Shown: one piece after another, positions 19,665-29,193 of the stretch
Layout of the letters: each line of letters starts with the position of its first letter
How positions within the stretch are numbered: position 1 is the first letter of the stretch
NCBI GenBank assembly: GCA_016787665.1
Contig: JAEUUC010000013.1
Span: 124,001 to 188,000, forward strand
Reading direction: 5' to 3'
Source: Cyclobacteriaceae bacterium
Lineage (GTDB): Bacteria > Bacteroidota > Bacteroidia > Cytophagales > Cyclobacteriaceae
Length of the DNA stretch: 64,000 nt
Notes under the pieces: model-generated
What the model was told of the DNA's origin: nothing
The model's database searches: none
What the model saw: only the letters and a program-made list of their open reading frames with translations
Translations under genes and position numbers: made by a program

Positions 19665-21572
19665 CTAGTCACCACCAACATTGTGTTTTCGCCACCACCA
19701 CTGAAAGGCAACGAGAGCCCACACCCGTGCGTGAACATCACCCGGGCTGATGGAAAACAGCTGGCGTTTCAGTTTCTTGATTTCGGTGTAATCGAACAAT
19801 CCTTGTGCGCGAATGAAGTCTTCTGACAGCAAATCTTTCTTGATAGTGTCTTTCAGTTCATGGCGCATCCACGCCAGCAACGGTGCCTCAAAGCCTTTCT
19901 TTGGCCGATTGTAAAGTTCGGCAGGCAAAAAGTTTCGAAACGCGTCTTGTACAATGCGTTTCCGCATCCCGCGATGCACTTTGTACACGGCCGGCAGGCC
20001 AAAAGCAAAATTCACTACTTCGTAGTCGAGGAACGGAACCCGTACCTCCAGGCCGTTGGCCATGCTCATCAGGTCGACCTTAGTCAACATATCATTGGGT
20101 AACACGAGGCGGCAGTCCGTGAGCAGAATGTCGTTAAGATTTTCCGGGTCGACAATCGGGTTCAGCAAGGCCTGGCGGAATTCATGGTATTGGTTGAGAT
20201 CGATCTTGTCCCGTACCGCTGATGTGAACAGCCGCTGTACCTTCGGCAGGGTGGCAAAAGAGGCCCAGTGCCAATACCGGTCGCGGGCCGACATGCCGTG
20301 ACCTTCGGCATAACGAAGCAGTTGCCGCACGGTGTTGGAGAAGGGTGCGTGGCGTGATTTGGGCAACACGTGCCAGGCTGGTTTCAGCGCAGCGGCCAGT
20401 GATTCCTTCCATCCACCCTGCATGGCGCGGGCAAATGCCAGGTGTTTGGTGTAGCCGCCAAAAACTTCATCTGCACCATCGCCCGACAAGGCTACGGTGG
20501 CTTGCTTGCGTGTCTGCTGACTCAGCATGTAAACGTTGACGGCCGAAGAGTCGGCAAAGGGTTCATCCAGGTAGTCGAGCACGGAATGAAGTTGTGCGTA
20601 TAGATCCTGGGTGGTGAGGGAGAACACGGTATGTTCGGTCCCGAAATGTTGGGCCACCTTTCGGGCGTAGTCCGTTTCGTCAAAGAATTTTTGATCGCGG
20701 AACCCAATCGAGAACGTGTGGAGGTTTGGTTTATGTCGCGCGGCCAGCCCCGTAACAACAGATGAGTCGATGCCGCCACTCAGGAATGCGCCCAGCGGCA
20801 CATCGGCTACCAGCCTCCGCTGCACACTCGCTTCCAGTTTTTGGAAGAGTAGTTGTTGAGCCTGCTCGTAGCTCGTAGCGGTGGGCTGTGGTGCCGGGTA
20901 GGGGATGGTGTAGTACGGGTGAATGCGCACATCACCCCGTTTCACCTGAATGTATTGACCGGGCAGTAACTTCTTAACGACCGCAAAAGCGGTGCGGGGT
21001 GCCGGTATGTAGTTCAGCTGGAAATAGGTGGCGAGCGCAGTATAATCCAGCGACTTGTCGATGCCATAGTGCAGTAGCGATTTCATCTCCGAAGCGAAGA
21101 TGAATTTGTCTTCGTCACTCAGATACAACAGCGGCTTGATGCCGTAGCGGTCGCGTGCAAGGAAGAGACTTTCTTCCTGCTGATCGTAGATACAGAAGGC
21201 GAAGAAGCCATTCAATTGGTTGAGGCAGTTCTCTTTTTCGTGAATCCACAGGTTCAGCAGCACTTCGGTATCTGACTCCGTGCGAAACGCGATGCCACGG
21301 GTGATCAGCTGCTGGCGTAGTTCGCGGTAGTTAAAAATCTCACCATTGAAGACAATGGCATAGCGGCCGGTGGTATCCCACATGGGCTGGTGTGCAACTT
21401 CGCGCGTATCAATGATGGAAAGCCTGCGGTGGCCCAGGCAGACCCACTCGCTCAAAAATACATCCTGAAAATCGGGGCCGCGTTTTTCGAGCGCACGCGT
21501 GGCGGCCGCTACATTGACCTTGTTAAACTTGCCTACCAGGTTGTAGGCAAAAATGCCGGTGATGCCACACAT
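19665..21572 (-). CDS. asnB: Asparagine synthase (glutamine-hydrolysing)
   Basis: 635 residues. The N-terminal class II glutamine amidotransferase domain starts MCGITG with nucleophile Cys2. The asparagine synthase domain has the PP-loop SGGIDSS near residue 265 and a later SGDGADE. It converts Asp, Gln and ATP to Asn. The extra C-terminal length and the RKRIVQDAFR / PKKGFEAPL segments place it with the AsnB/WbpS-type group, some of which modify surface polysaccharides; no glycan genes are nearby, so Asn synthesis is the simpler reading. Confidence 0.92.
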   Translation of the reverse strand: MCGITGIFAYNLVGKFNKVNVAAATRALEKRGPDFQDVFLSEWVCLGHRRLSIIDTREVAHQPMWDTTGRYAIVFNGEIFNYRELRQQLITRGIAFRTESDTEVLLNLWIHEKENCLNQLNGFFAFCIYDQQEESLFLARDRYGIKPLLYLSDEDKFIFASEMKSLLHYGIDKSLDYTALATYFQLNYIPAPRTAFAVVKKLLPGQYIQVKRGDVRIHPYYTIPYPAPQPTATSYEQAQQLLFQKLEASVQRRLVADVPLGAFLSGGIDSSVVTGLAARHKPNLHTFSIGFRDQKFFDETDYARKVAQHFGTEHTVFSLTTQDLYAQLHSVLDYLDEPFADSSAVNVYMLSQQTRKQATVALSGDGADEVFGGYTKHLAFARAMQGGWKESLAAALKPAWHVLPKSRHAPFSNTVRQLLRYAEGHGMSARDRYWHWASFATLPKVQRLFTSAVRDKIDLNQYHEFRQALLNPIVDPENLNDILLTDCRLVLPNDMLTKVDLMSMANGLEVRVPFLDYEVVNFAFGLPAVYKVHRGMRKRIVQDAFRNFLPAELYNRPKKGFEAPLLAWMRHELKDTIKKDLLSEDFIRAQGLFDYTEIKKLKRQLFSISPGDVHARVWALVAFQWWWRKHNVGGD

Positions 21573-21592
21573 GTGCGCTCAGCCGAGAGAAA

Positions 21593-22297
21593 TTACAACT
21601 CCCGGATCATAATGTTTCGGTACCACACTTCATTGCCGTGGTCTTGCAGGTCGATGTGGCCCTTGCGCACCGTTCCGTAGCCCGGGAAGTCTTTCCACTT
21701 GCTGTTGGCCACCCGTTGTTTCCAGTCTTCGGAGTTCAATTCGTACTCCACTACTTTGGTTCCATTGAGCCAATGTTCTACGTGATCGCCTTTGACCAAA
21801 ATTCGGGCTTCATTCCATTCGCCCACGGGCTTTAATGTTTTTCCTGTTGCCGCGTGGAGATCATAATTACTGCCGCTTTGGTTCTCCGCCTTCACTTCGC
21901 CCGGGTAATTCGCATCGTCCAACACCTGGTATTCCGGGCCGGTGGCGTAGGGCTGGTCATACTCTTCGCTTACGCGGAACATGATTCCGCTATTGCCCTG
22001 GCTGGAAATCTTCCACTCGAGTTTCAATTCAAAGTTTTCGTATTGCCCCTCGCTGATCAGGTCACCGCGCTTGTTTTCCGCACCTTCCTGGAACGGTTTG
22101 CAGTGCAGCGTGCCGTCCACCACTTCCCACGAATTGATGTCCGCATTTTTAAACGGGCGCCACCCGTTCATCGTCTGGCCATCGAACAGGGATTGCCAGC
22201 CCTCTGCGTTTTGGGCTTCACTTGATTGGTTGGTCGAGTCGGTTTTCGTCTGGCAGGCCGACAGGATCAGGAATCCAAGAATCAGAATGCGTATCAT
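21593..22297 (-). CDS. DUF1080 (3-keto-disaccharide hydrolase-like) lipoprotein
   Basis: 234 residues. Lipobox ILSAC near residue 15. One concanavalin-like beta-sandwich domain (WQSLFDGQTMNGWRPF, SGIMFRVSE, YEYQVLDD-type segments, IDLQDHG) as in the DUF1080 / 3-keto-disaccharide hydrolase family (PF06439). Members act on 3-keto-glycosides made by periplasmic oxidoreductases. It lies 15 bases downstream of the FAD oxidase gene on the same strand. Confidence 0.9.
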   Translation of the reverse strand: MIRILILGFLILSACQTKTDSTNQSSEAQNAEGWQSLFDGQTMNGWRPFKNADINSWEVVDGTLHCKPFQEGAENKRGDLISEGQYENFELKLEWKISSQGNSGIMFRVSEEYDQPYATGPEYQVLDDANYPGEVKAENQSGSNYDLHAATGKTLKPVGEWNEARILVKGDHVEHWLNGTKVVEYELNSEDWKQRVANSKWKDFPGYGTVRKGHIDLQDHGNEVWYRNIMIREL

Positions 22298-22312
22298 ACG
22301 TTGGATGTCTGG

Positions 22313-23767
22313 TTAAAATATTTTCCCGGGATTGAGAATTCCGTTGGGATCAAATACGCGCTTGATGCCGCGCATGAGTTCAAGATTGACCTCGCTCATG
22401 GCAAGAGGCATGTACGGGCGCTTGGCAATGCCAATGCCGTGTTCACCGCTGAGCGTGCCACCCAGGCTTACGGTCAGCTTGAAAATTTCACCGATACCTT
22501 CGTTCACTTTCGTGTTCCAGTATTCTTCGTCCAGGTTTTCTTTCAGGATGTTTACGTGCAGGTTGCCATCGCCCAGATGGCCAAAGCATACGGTATTGAA
22601 CTTGTATTTCTTGCCAATCTCTTTAATGCCGGATATCAGTTTGGGCAGGTTGGCCCGCGGCACCACCACATCATCACTCTTGGTGAGCGTATACCAGTTC
22701 ACGGCCGGGGAAATGTTCTTGCGTATTTTCCAAAGCTCTTCTTTCTGGGCCGCGCTTTCGGCAAACAAGACTTCTCCGCTCTCGAACTTCTCCACCACGT
22801 TCATCACACGCTCCGCATCGCGCATCAGCACTTCCTCATCATTTCCATCCAATTCGCACAGCAGATACGCATTCATATCCTCGGTGAGTTTCGTGGTCAC
22901 GGGGCTGTTGAGCACCTTCTCGCAATAGTCGAATGTTTTGGCCGCAGCTTCCTTTTCAAAGAACTCCATGCCGGAGGGTGTAATGCCCTCAACAAAAATG
23001 GCCGCAATGGCGCGGCAGGCTTCCTCGTTTGTGGTAAACGGAATCATCATCAACACGTTCTTCTGCGGGAAGCCCCGCAGTTTAAACACGATCTTGGTGA
23101 TGATGCCCAACGTACCCTCACTACCGCACATGAGTTGGGTAAGGTTGTAGCCGGTGGAGTTCTTCAACACGTTGGCAGCCGTCCAGATGACATCGCCCGA
23201 TGGCAATACCACCTGCATGTTCAATACATAGTCGCGCGTTACACCGTACTTCACCGCTTTGGGTCCGCCCGAGTTGTTGGCCAAATTGCCGCCCAGAAAG
23301 CAGGAGCCCCGACTGGCCGGATCAGGCGGGTAGAACAATCCTTTTTCCTTTACTGCATTTTGAAAAACTTCCGTGATGACACCGGGTTCAACCGTGGCTT
23401 GCAGGTTGAGCTCGTCAATGTTCAGAATCTTGTTAAAACGCTCCATGGAAATCACCAGTCCGTGGCGCACCGGCAAGGCACCTCCGCTAAGACCAGTACC
23501 GGCCCCGCGGGGCGTAACGGGTATGCGGTGAGCGTTACAGAGTTTGAGCAGCGAACTGATTTCCTCAGGAGTACCCGGTTTAACAACCACATCCGGAAGG
23601 AAGAAATAATCCTCCGTCTTGTCGCGGCCGTAGTCCGTTTTTGCCTCCTCATCCACCATCACGAACTCTTCGCCCACGATGGCCCGAATCTCTCCAATTA
23701 CCTGCTCGGTCAACGCTCGTTGGCGGGTGTCCACCGGGGTACTCACATTAGCGTATGCCATCTCCAA
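22313..23767 (-). CDS. FAD-linked oxidase, GlcD / D-lactate dehydrogenase-type
   Basis: 484 residues. PCMH-type FAD domain (VVVKPGTPEEISSLL, TPRGAGTGLSGGA, PPDPASRGSCFLGGNLANNSGG) followed by a FAD-oxidase C-terminal domain with HLGDGNLHVN and GEHGIG. The GlcD family includes glycolate oxidase subunit D and cytochrome-linked D-lactate dehydrogenases; the 2-hydroxyacid used cannot be told. No glcE/glcF neighbours, so it probably works as a single-chain enzyme. Start M1 at 23767, or M3 six bases later. Confidence 0.92.
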   Translation of the reverse strand: MEMAYANVSTPVDTRQRALTEQVIGEIRAIVGEEFVMVDEEAKTDYGRDKTEDYFFLPDVVVKPGTPEEISSLLKLCNAHRIPVTPRGAGTGLSGGALPVRHGLVISMERFNKILNIDELNLQATVEPGVITEVFQNAVKEKGLFYPPDPASRGSCFLGGNLANNSGGPKAVKYGVTRDYVLNMQVVLPSGDVIWTAANVLKNSTGYNLTQLMCGSEGTLGIITKIVFKLRGFPQKNVLMMIPFTTNEEACRAIAAIFVEGITPSGMEFFEKEAAAKTFDYCEKVLNSPVTTKLTEDMNAYLLCELDGNDEEVLMRDAERVMNVVEKFESGEVLFAESAAQKEELWKIRKNISPAVNWYTLTKSDDVVVPRANLPKLISGIKEIGKKYKFNTVCFGHLGDGNLHVNILKENLDEEYWNTKVNEGIGEIFKLTVSLGGTLSGEHGIGIAKRPYMPLAMSEVNLELMRGIKRVFDPNGILNPGKIF

Positions 23768-23782
23768 ACGTTAATTTTGACT

Positions 23783-24295
23783 ATGCATTTTTTCGGCTTC
23801 AAAGGTACGGGAATTCGCCCGGCCAAATTGATTTTTTTGACTTTTCTGGTGATGCTGGCGGGCTGCTCGGGCACCCGAAAAATGCGCGAACGCGACCAGC
23901 AAATAGCATCGGTGATTAAAACTGCGCGCAGCTTTACCGGTACACCCTACAAGTATGGCGGCACCACCCGCTCCGGAATCGATTGCTCAGGCCTGATGGT
24001 GAATGCCTACCAGAGCGTGAAACTCACGTTGCCCCGAACCAGCGATGCGCAATATCTGGTGGGTGAAAAAGTAAAAGTCAAAGACATTCAACCGGGCGAC
24101 CTGGTGTTTTTCGCCCTGGAAAAAAAGAAAAAGGACATCACCCACGTGGGCCTGGTAACGGAAGTGCGGGGCAAAGAGGATATCCGGTTCATTCATGCTA
24201 CAACCAAGCTGGGTGTGGTGGAGACCAACTTGTTTCAGGAATACTACTGGAAGGGATTTCGGGGTGCGCGCAGAATCTTAGAAACCAAAAATTGA
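23783..24295 (+). CDS. NlpC/P60 (C40) peptidase lipoprotein
   Basis: 170 residues. Lipobox MLAGC (Cys28), then an NlpC/P60 domain with Cys68 in GIDCSG, His121 in ITHVG and His138 in FIHAT as the catalytic triad. Such enzymes cut peptidoglycan stem peptides between D-Glu and the diamino acid. The long frame extending back to 22226 is antisense to the oxidase gene; the ATG at 23783 begins the signal. Its stop directly abuts the ATG of the asparaginase. Confidence 0.92.
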   Translation: MHFFGFKGTGIRPAKLIFLTFLVMLAGCSGTRKMRERDQQIASVIKTARSFTGTPYKYGGTTRSGIDCSGLMVNAYQSVKLTLPRTSDAQYLVGEKVKVKDIQPGDLVFFALEKKKKDITHVGLVTEVRGKEDIRFIHATTKLGVVETNLFQEYYWKGFRGARRILETKN

Positions 24296-25252
24296 ATGAC
24301 ACGAATCAGTCGCAGACAGTTTGTAACGGCAGGACTTGTAACGCCTCTTGCCTTTAATCTGAGCCAGGCCCAAACCCCGACTCGTCCCGTGGTGGTGTCC
24401 ACCTGGAATTTTGGACAAGCAGCCAATGTGGAAGCCTGGAAAATTCTGTCGTCTGGCGGGCGCGCGCTGGATGCCGTTGAAGCCGGTGCGCGTGTGCCGG
24501 AAGGCGACCCCAGGGAGACTTCCGTTGGCTTGGGCGGTTTGCCCGACCGGGACGGCCGGGTCACACTCGATGCGTGCATCATGGATGAGTTTTCGAACTG
24601 TGGAGCCGTGGCGTGCCTGGAGCATATCGTGCACCCGGTTTCGGTTGCCCGGAAGGTGATGGAGAAGACACCGCACGTTTTTCTGACGGGCGATGGAGCC
24701 TTGCAATTTGCGCTCGCCAATGGATTCAAAAAGGAGAAGTTGTTGACGAAGGAATCCGAAAGAGCCTGGCGCGAGTGGTTAAAGACGTCCGAATACAAAC
24801 CCAAAGCCAACATCGAGAATCATGACACGATCGGTATTGTGGCGCTGGACCGGCAATCGAACGTATCGGGCGCCTGCACCACCAGCGGCATGGCGTACAA
24901 AATGCGAGGCCGTGTGGGCGATTCTCCGATCATTGGGGCCGGGCTGTTTGTTGACAATGAAGTGGGAGCCGCTACCTCCACCGGGGTAGGCGAGGAGGTG
25001 ATCCGGATTGTCGGCTCGCACCTGGTGGTGGAATTGATGCGGCAGGGACGTTCCCCTCAGCAGGCGTGTGAGGAGGCGGTCAAGCGAATCGTGAAAAACC
25101 AGCCGGTGAAATCGAAGGACTTGCAGGTGGGTTTTTTGGCCTTAAACAAACAGGGCGAAACCGGTGCCTATGCGCTTCAAAAGGGATTTACCTACGCGGT
25201 TTATTCACCGGAAGTACCCAATCAGATACTGGAAGCACGTTCATATTACTAA
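24296..25252 (+). CDS. N4-(beta-N-acetylglucosaminyl)-L-asparaginase, exported
   Basis: 318 residues. A twin-arginine-like N-terminus (SRRQFVTAG) suggests Tat export. The Ntn-hydrolase asparaginase_2 fold self-cleaves before the nucleophile Thr178 (HD-TIG), with substrate residues in RVGDSPIIGAGLF and STGVGE. Glycosylasparaginases release the glycan amine from N-linked Asn, fitting with glycoprotein degradation by Bacteroidota. It directly follows the NlpC/P60 gene and precedes cutC by 15 bases, probably one operon. Confidence 0.92.
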   Translation: MTRISRRQFVTAGLVTPLAFNLSQAQTPTRPVVVSTWNFGQAANVEAWKILSSGGRALDAVEAGARVPEGDPRETSVGLGGLPDRDGRVTLDACIMDEFSNCGAVACLEHIVHPVSVARKVMEKTPHVFLTGDGALQFALANGFKKEKLLTKESERAWREWLKTSEYKPKANIENHDTIGIVALDRQSNVSGACTTSGMAYKMRGRVGDSPIIGAGLFVDNEVGAATSTGVGEEVIRIVGSHLVVELMRQGRSPQQACEEAVKRIVKNQPVKSKDLQVGFLALNKQGETGAYALQKGFTYAVYSPEVPNQILEARSYY

Positions 25253-25267
25253 TCATCACGGATTGAA

Positions 25268-26005
25268 ATGATTCTGGAAGTTGTCGTTTATAACATTGAG
25301 TCGGCATTAAAGGCGCAAGCCGGTGGGGCCGACCGAATAGAGCTGTGCGATAATCCGCTCGAAGGCGGCACTACACCTTCTTTTGGAGTCATTGAAGGGG
25401 TGCGGCAGAATGTGTCCATGGATTTGTATGTTATGATTCGGCCGCGTGGCGGAGATTTTGTTTACAACAACTACGACTTCTACGCGATGAAGCGCGACAT
25501 TGATCAGTGTATGAAGCTCAGTGCCGATGGTGTGGTATTCGGCATTCTCACGCCCGAAGCCCGGATGGATGTGAAGCGCTGCCGCGAGTTGATTCAGCGA
25601 GCACGGCCGATGAAAGTTACCTGCCACCGGGCTTTTGATGTAACCCGCGATGCCTTTGAAGCGCTGGAAGATTGTATTGAAGCAGGGTTCGATCGCATCC
25701 TCACTTCGGGCCGAATGCCCACCGCACCCGAGGGCGAAACACTGATCAAACAATTGGTGGAGCGGGCGGCTGGCCGGATCACCCTGATGGCGGGCGCGGG
25801 TATTACCGATCAAAATGTGAAGCGGTTGGTCGATCACACCGGCATCCGGGAGGTACATTTTTCCGCCACGCGGTTTGGCCCGCCTGTCGGTGTAAACGGA
25901 AATCATTTTGTGTCGTTCATTGGCGCTTTGCCTCCTGATTATCGTCAGTCACGTCTGGCAGATGTAGAAGCGGTTGCCCGAATGCGGCATACCCTGGGCG
26001 GATAA
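25268..26005 (+). CDS. cutC: CutC family protein
   Basis: 245 residues, usual CutC length. TIM barrel with the family signatures GGADRIELC, IRPRGGDF, VFGILTP and TCHRAFD. Historically called a copper homeostasis protein; the biochemical activity remains uncertain. Third gene of the NlpC/P60-asparaginase-cutC run, and the last before tRNA-Ala. Confidence 0.95.
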   Translation: MILEVVVYNIESALKAQAGGADRIELCDNPLEGGTTPSFGVIEGVRQNVSMDLYVMIRPRGGDFVYNNYDFYAMKRDIDQCMKLSADGVVFGILTPEARMDVKRCRELIQRARPMKVTCHRAFDVTRDAFEALEDCIEAGFDRILTSGRMPTAPEGETLIKQLVERAAGRITLMAGAGITDQNVKRLVDHTGIREVHFSATRFGPPVGVNGNHFVSFIGALPPDYRQSRLADVEAVARMRHTLGG

Positions 26006-26017
26006 GGATCAAGAAAT

Positions 26018-26048
26018 TTTGCCGGGTTTGGAATTAAAAATATATTTG
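26018..26048 (+). promoter_or_regulatory. Promoter of tRNA-Ala
   Basis: -33 TTTG at 26018-26021 and -7 TATATTTG at 26041-26048, separated by 19 bases, the Bacteroidota optimum; the tRNA starts 15 bases later. Confidence 0.75.
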
Positions 26049-26062
26049 CAGCCTCGTTTTAA

Positions 26063-26136
26063 GGGGGATTAGCTCAGCTGGCTAGAGCGCTTCCATGGCA
26101 TGGAAGAGGTCATCGGTTCGAATCCGATATTCTCCA
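26063..26136 (+). tRNA. tRNA-Ala (GGC)
   Basis: 74 nt cloverleaf: acceptor GGGGGAT/ATTCTCC, D-arm GCTC...GAGC, anticodon loop ATGGCAT (anticodon GGC), T-arm with GGTTCGAATCC. A73 discriminator; CCA not encoded. Reads GCC/GCU codons. Confidence 0.95.
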
Positions 26137-26141
26137 CTCTT

Positions 26142-26169
26142 GAAGGCCCGATTAGTCGGCCTTTTTTTT
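26142..26169 (+). terminator. Terminator of tRNA-Ala
   Basis: AAGGCCCGA-TTAG-TCGGCCTT stem with a run of eight T immediately after. Confidence 0.85.
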
Positions 26170-26208
26170 GGCCCTGCACGTTTCCGGAAAGTGATTACCC
26201 CGAAAGGG

Positions 26209-27144
26209 CTAGGTCTTCGTTTGTTTTTCCAGCGGAAATATTCCAAAGTGAAGCAACTCGGTATGCCGCACCACACCAATGTCGACCATGGTGAGGATTT
26301 CTTTTCGGGTGAGTTCTTTGAATAGTTCGTGCAGCCCGTTGATGGGCTTGCCGTTAAATGACACGATCAGATCGCCCTCCACCACCTGGCTCCGGGCAGC
26401 GGGCGAATGGGGTTCGCGGCTGACCACAAATAAAGCCTTGTCATTCGGCAGGTGATAGTGCCGTTTGACTTTTGGATTCAAGTTAACCTCCTGCAACATA
26501 AATCCGAGGTATGCCTTGAAGACCTTGCCATGCTGAATAAGTTGCCGGGCGACTTCCTTGGCCGTATCAATAGCCACGGAAAAACTTATGCCCTGCGCAC
26601 CCTGGATCACGGCCGTATTAACCCCCACTACCTGGCCCTGCGTATTGATCATCGGGCCGCCCGAGTTGCCGGGGTTCAGAGCGGCATCCGTCTGAATCAC
26701 GTCATCGACCAGCGGGCCGGACAGTGTCCGCATGGTTCGGCCCAGGGCGCTCACCACGCCTGCCGTCACCGTATGCTGGTAACCGAGCGGATTGCCAATC
26801 GCCAATACCCATTGCCCGATTTGCAGGTCAGCGGCATCGCCCAGCGTGGCCACCGAGTAGCCTTCTGAATTGATTTTGAGCACCGCGATATCCGTGTCCG
26901 GATCTTCACCTATCAGGCTGGCTTCAATCTCATTTTCATTCAGGAGCGATACCATAATTTTTTCCGCGCGGTGCACTACGTGATGATTGGTAAACAGCAG
27001 CCCATCGGAGGAAAAAATGAAGCCAGATCCAGAACCGGCCGGACGTAGCTGTCCCTGTTTATTCCGTCTGTAAACATCAATCTTTACTACGGCATTCTTC
27101 ACGGTGTTCACCGCATTGATCATCATTTGCGAGTAGGGGTCCAT
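26209..27144 (-). CDS. Trypsin-like serine protease with PDZ domain, no signal peptide
   Basis: 311 residues. Trypsin fold with triad His55 (FTNHHVV), Asp85 (DPDTDIAVL) and Ser161 (GNSGGP), then one C-terminal PDZ domain (about 225-305). HtrA/Deg-like, but it has neither signal peptide nor membrane anchor at the chosen start; a longer frame to 27249 has no clear signal either. It may therefore act in the cytoplasm, unlike the membrane-anchored HtrA at 30811-32250. The ATG at 27144 was chosen because the protease domain begins soon after. Confidence 0.88.
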   Translation of the reverse strand: MDPYSQMMINAVNTVKNAVVKIDVYRRNKQGQLRPAGSGSGFIFSSDGLLFTNHHVVHRAEKIMVSLLNENEIEASLIGEDPDTDIAVLKINSEGYSVATLGDAADLQIGQWVLAIGNPLGYQHTVTAGVVSALGRTMRTLSGPLVDDVIQTDAALNPGNSGGPMINTQGQVVGVNTAVIQGAQGISFSVAIDTAKEVARQLIQHGKVFKAYLGFMLQEVNLNPKVKRHYHLPNDKALFVVSREPHSPAARSQVVEGDLIVSFNGKPINGLHELFKELTRKEILTMVDIGVVRHTELLHFGIFPLEKQTKT

Positions 27145-27282
27145 AGTGTGTTTCGGTGAACGGGTCAAAAGTCCTACCATCGGCCAAAACCGGAAAGGAT
27201 GACCGGATGGTAAAAAAGTTCCCGCCAATTTGGCCCCTCCGTACCCCAATTCTTTGTATTTTCACCCCGCTCTAGTGTACCC

Positions 27283-28731
27283 ATGGCTAAGCTCAAGAAC
27301 ATCATCAAGCAACTATCGGATAAGGATTACCAGACGATCTACGATCAGCTCGTGCAGAGCAATGCGGAAAAGTCAGCCTATCTGTTAAAAGGGTTTCGCG
27401 AACGGCAGCTTTCGGATAGCAAGATTATGGCCGAGTTGGAGTTACAACCCAATGCCTTTTATACCATGCGCTCCAGGCTCAGCCAAAAAATTGAGGATTA
27501 CCTGGTGGAGCAGATGGAGAGCCCGCGCACGGATATCCTCAAAAAAGTGGCCAACCTGAATGAAGTACTGTTTACCAAGAAACGTACGCTTTCGATTGCC
27601 ACGTTAAAGAAACTGGAGAAGGAACTTCAGGATTACGACCTCGCCAGCGAACTCACCGTGGTGTACAAGTCGCTGAAGAAAATGCACATTAACTCACCCG
27701 ACTATTTCCAGTATTCGCAGTTGTATAACCGGCATGTAGCGTACATGCTGGCGGTAGACAAGGCAGACGACCTGTTGGCAGACTATTTTAAGAAGTACGG
27801 CAATTACTACCTGACGGGAGACGAGACGGATCGCATGGGACTTACGTTGATGTTGCGCGAAATGCAAAACGTAGCCCGGCTTTATGAATCACATCGCTTG
27901 TTCGTGTACGAGAGCATGATGCTGGTTTTTCACCGCCTGTTCGTAGAGCGTGAAGAAAATCTTCAGTCGGACGAGGCCTCCATTGAGGATATTTTTACCC
28001 GCGTGCAAACGACCTTTGAGTCGTACCCGCTTGACCCGGTTTATTATCACCTCAACCTGGTGTTTGAATTCCTGAAATTGGAGTACTACAACCACTATAA
28101 AGTATATAAGCAAAGCGAGAAATACTTTGAAGAGGTGAACGATGCGGTGGCCAACCTGATGATGAACTACCCGTACTACACGTTCTCCGCGCAGTTCCTG
28201 GTGTCCAAACTGCAACGTCATCTGCGGTTGGGGTCGGAAAAGGATTTGTTTGTAGAGAATGAAAACCTTTTTGAGGACATTGAGACCGATCCGTTGGATG
28301 TGCCGCGGCATGTGATCTATATGGTGTACCGGGCCCTCAGTGCCTACTACGTGGAGCGATACGAGGAGGCGGCCCGGCTGTTAAATAATCTGTTGAATGA
28401 CGTCAGCTTTAAGCGTTACCCCCTGGCCCAACTGGAAGTCAAGGCCTTGTTGGCCGTGGTGTATGGCATGCTCCGCGATGTTGATCTGGTTACGCAACTG
28501 GTGAGCAGTATTTCCCGGCAGTCAAAATTGATCGAAGACAAGGCCGAGAATCTGATGTTGATCGTGAAGATTTTGAAAATAGCCACCAGCGAAGCCAAAC
28601 GCGAAAAGCCCAAGAAAATTCTGGTGCTGATTCAGCAATTCAGCTCAACTCCGGTTTCCTATTTTTCGCCAACCCGGTTCATCCGCATGGATGATCAGTT
28701 CATAGAGCGATTAACCGCCCTGGACGTCTAG
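27283..28731 (+). CDS. Uncharacterised helical protein with HTH-like N-terminus
   Basis: 482 residues, almost entirely helical, no signal. Residues 1 to about 70 look like an HTH unit: RQLSDSKIMAELELQPNAFYTMRSRLSQ reads as a positioning helix followed by a recognition helix. The remaining 400 residues show TPR-like amphipathic helices rich in Tyr (YYVERYEEAARLLNNLL). I do not recognise the family. It converges with, and overlaps by 4 bases, the response-regulator gene on the other strand. Function not assigned; DNA binding is an inference from pattern. Confidence 0.7.
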   Translation: MAKLKNIIKQLSDKDYQTIYDQLVQSNAEKSAYLLKGFRERQLSDSKIMAELELQPNAFYTMRSRLSQKIEDYLVEQMESPRTDILKKVANLNEVLFTKKRTLSIATLKKLEKELQDYDLASELTVVYKSLKKMHINSPDYFQYSQLYNRHVAYMLAVDKADDLLADYFKKYGNYYLTGDETDRMGLTLMLREMQNVARLYESHRLFVYESMMLVFHRLFVEREENLQSDEASIEDIFTRVQTTFESYPLDPVYYHLNLVFEFLKLEYYNHYKVYKQSEKYFEEVNDAVANLMMNYPYYTFSAQFLVSKLQRHLRLGSEKDLFVENENLFEDIETDPLDVPRHVIYMVYRALSAYYVERYEEAARLLNNLLNDVSFKRYPLAQLEVKALLAVVYGMLRDVDLVTQLVSSISRQSKLIEDKAENLMLIVKILKIATSEAKREKPKKILVLIQQFSSTPVSYFSPTRFIRMDDQFIERLTALDV

Positions 28732-29135
28732 ATATCCAGCGACATCAGACTCTCGTGCGAGAGCGGTTTGTTCAAATACAGTTTAACGTTGGCGTAACGT
28801 TTCGATCGGTTAAAATCCTGCGGATTGATTGACGAGGTGAGCATCACCACCTTGCATTTCTTTTTGGTGAATGACCCCAGCTTTTCAAACTCATCCAGAA
28901 ACTGGAAGCCGTCCATGAGCGGCATGTCGATGTCAAGAAAAATAACATCCGGCAAAACCTGATCGGCAATCTCCAACCGCTCCATGTTGCGTAGAAACTC
29001 GATGGCGCTCTTCGCTCCGGTGTGGGTATAGATATGGTCGGTCAACGAAGCCGCCTCAATCATCTTCTGATTGATCAGATTGTCAATCTCGTTGTCGTCA
29101 ATCAGCATGACGGTGCGAAACTTTTTGCCGGCCAT
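28728..29135 (-). CDS. Stand-alone response regulator (REC domain)
   Basis: 135 residues forming one receiver domain: acidic pair Asp13/Asp14, phosphoacceptor Asp68 in FLDIDMP, Thr100 and Lys123 (NKP). No output domain, so it acts through protein contacts, as CheY-like regulators of Bacteroidota do. No histidine kinase nearby. The convergent overlap with the HTH-like gene may matter for mutual regulation but is only positional evidence. Confidence 0.92.
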   Translation of the reverse strand: MAGKKFRTVMLIDDNEIDNLINQKMIEAASLTDHIYTHTGAKSAIEFLRNMERLEIADQVLPDVIFLDIDMPLMDGFQFLDEFEKLGSFTKKKCKVVMLTSSINPQDFNRSKRYANVKLYLNKPLSHESLMSLDI

Positions 29136-29193
29136 AGACGGGTTGGTTTGGATGACGAAACTACCGAGATAAATGCGTAATTACAAGGTATGT

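Noticed and set aside
22226..23782. Long N-terminal extension of the NlpC/P60 frame
   Set aside because: It runs antisense through the FAD oxidase; the lipoprotein signal starts at 23783.
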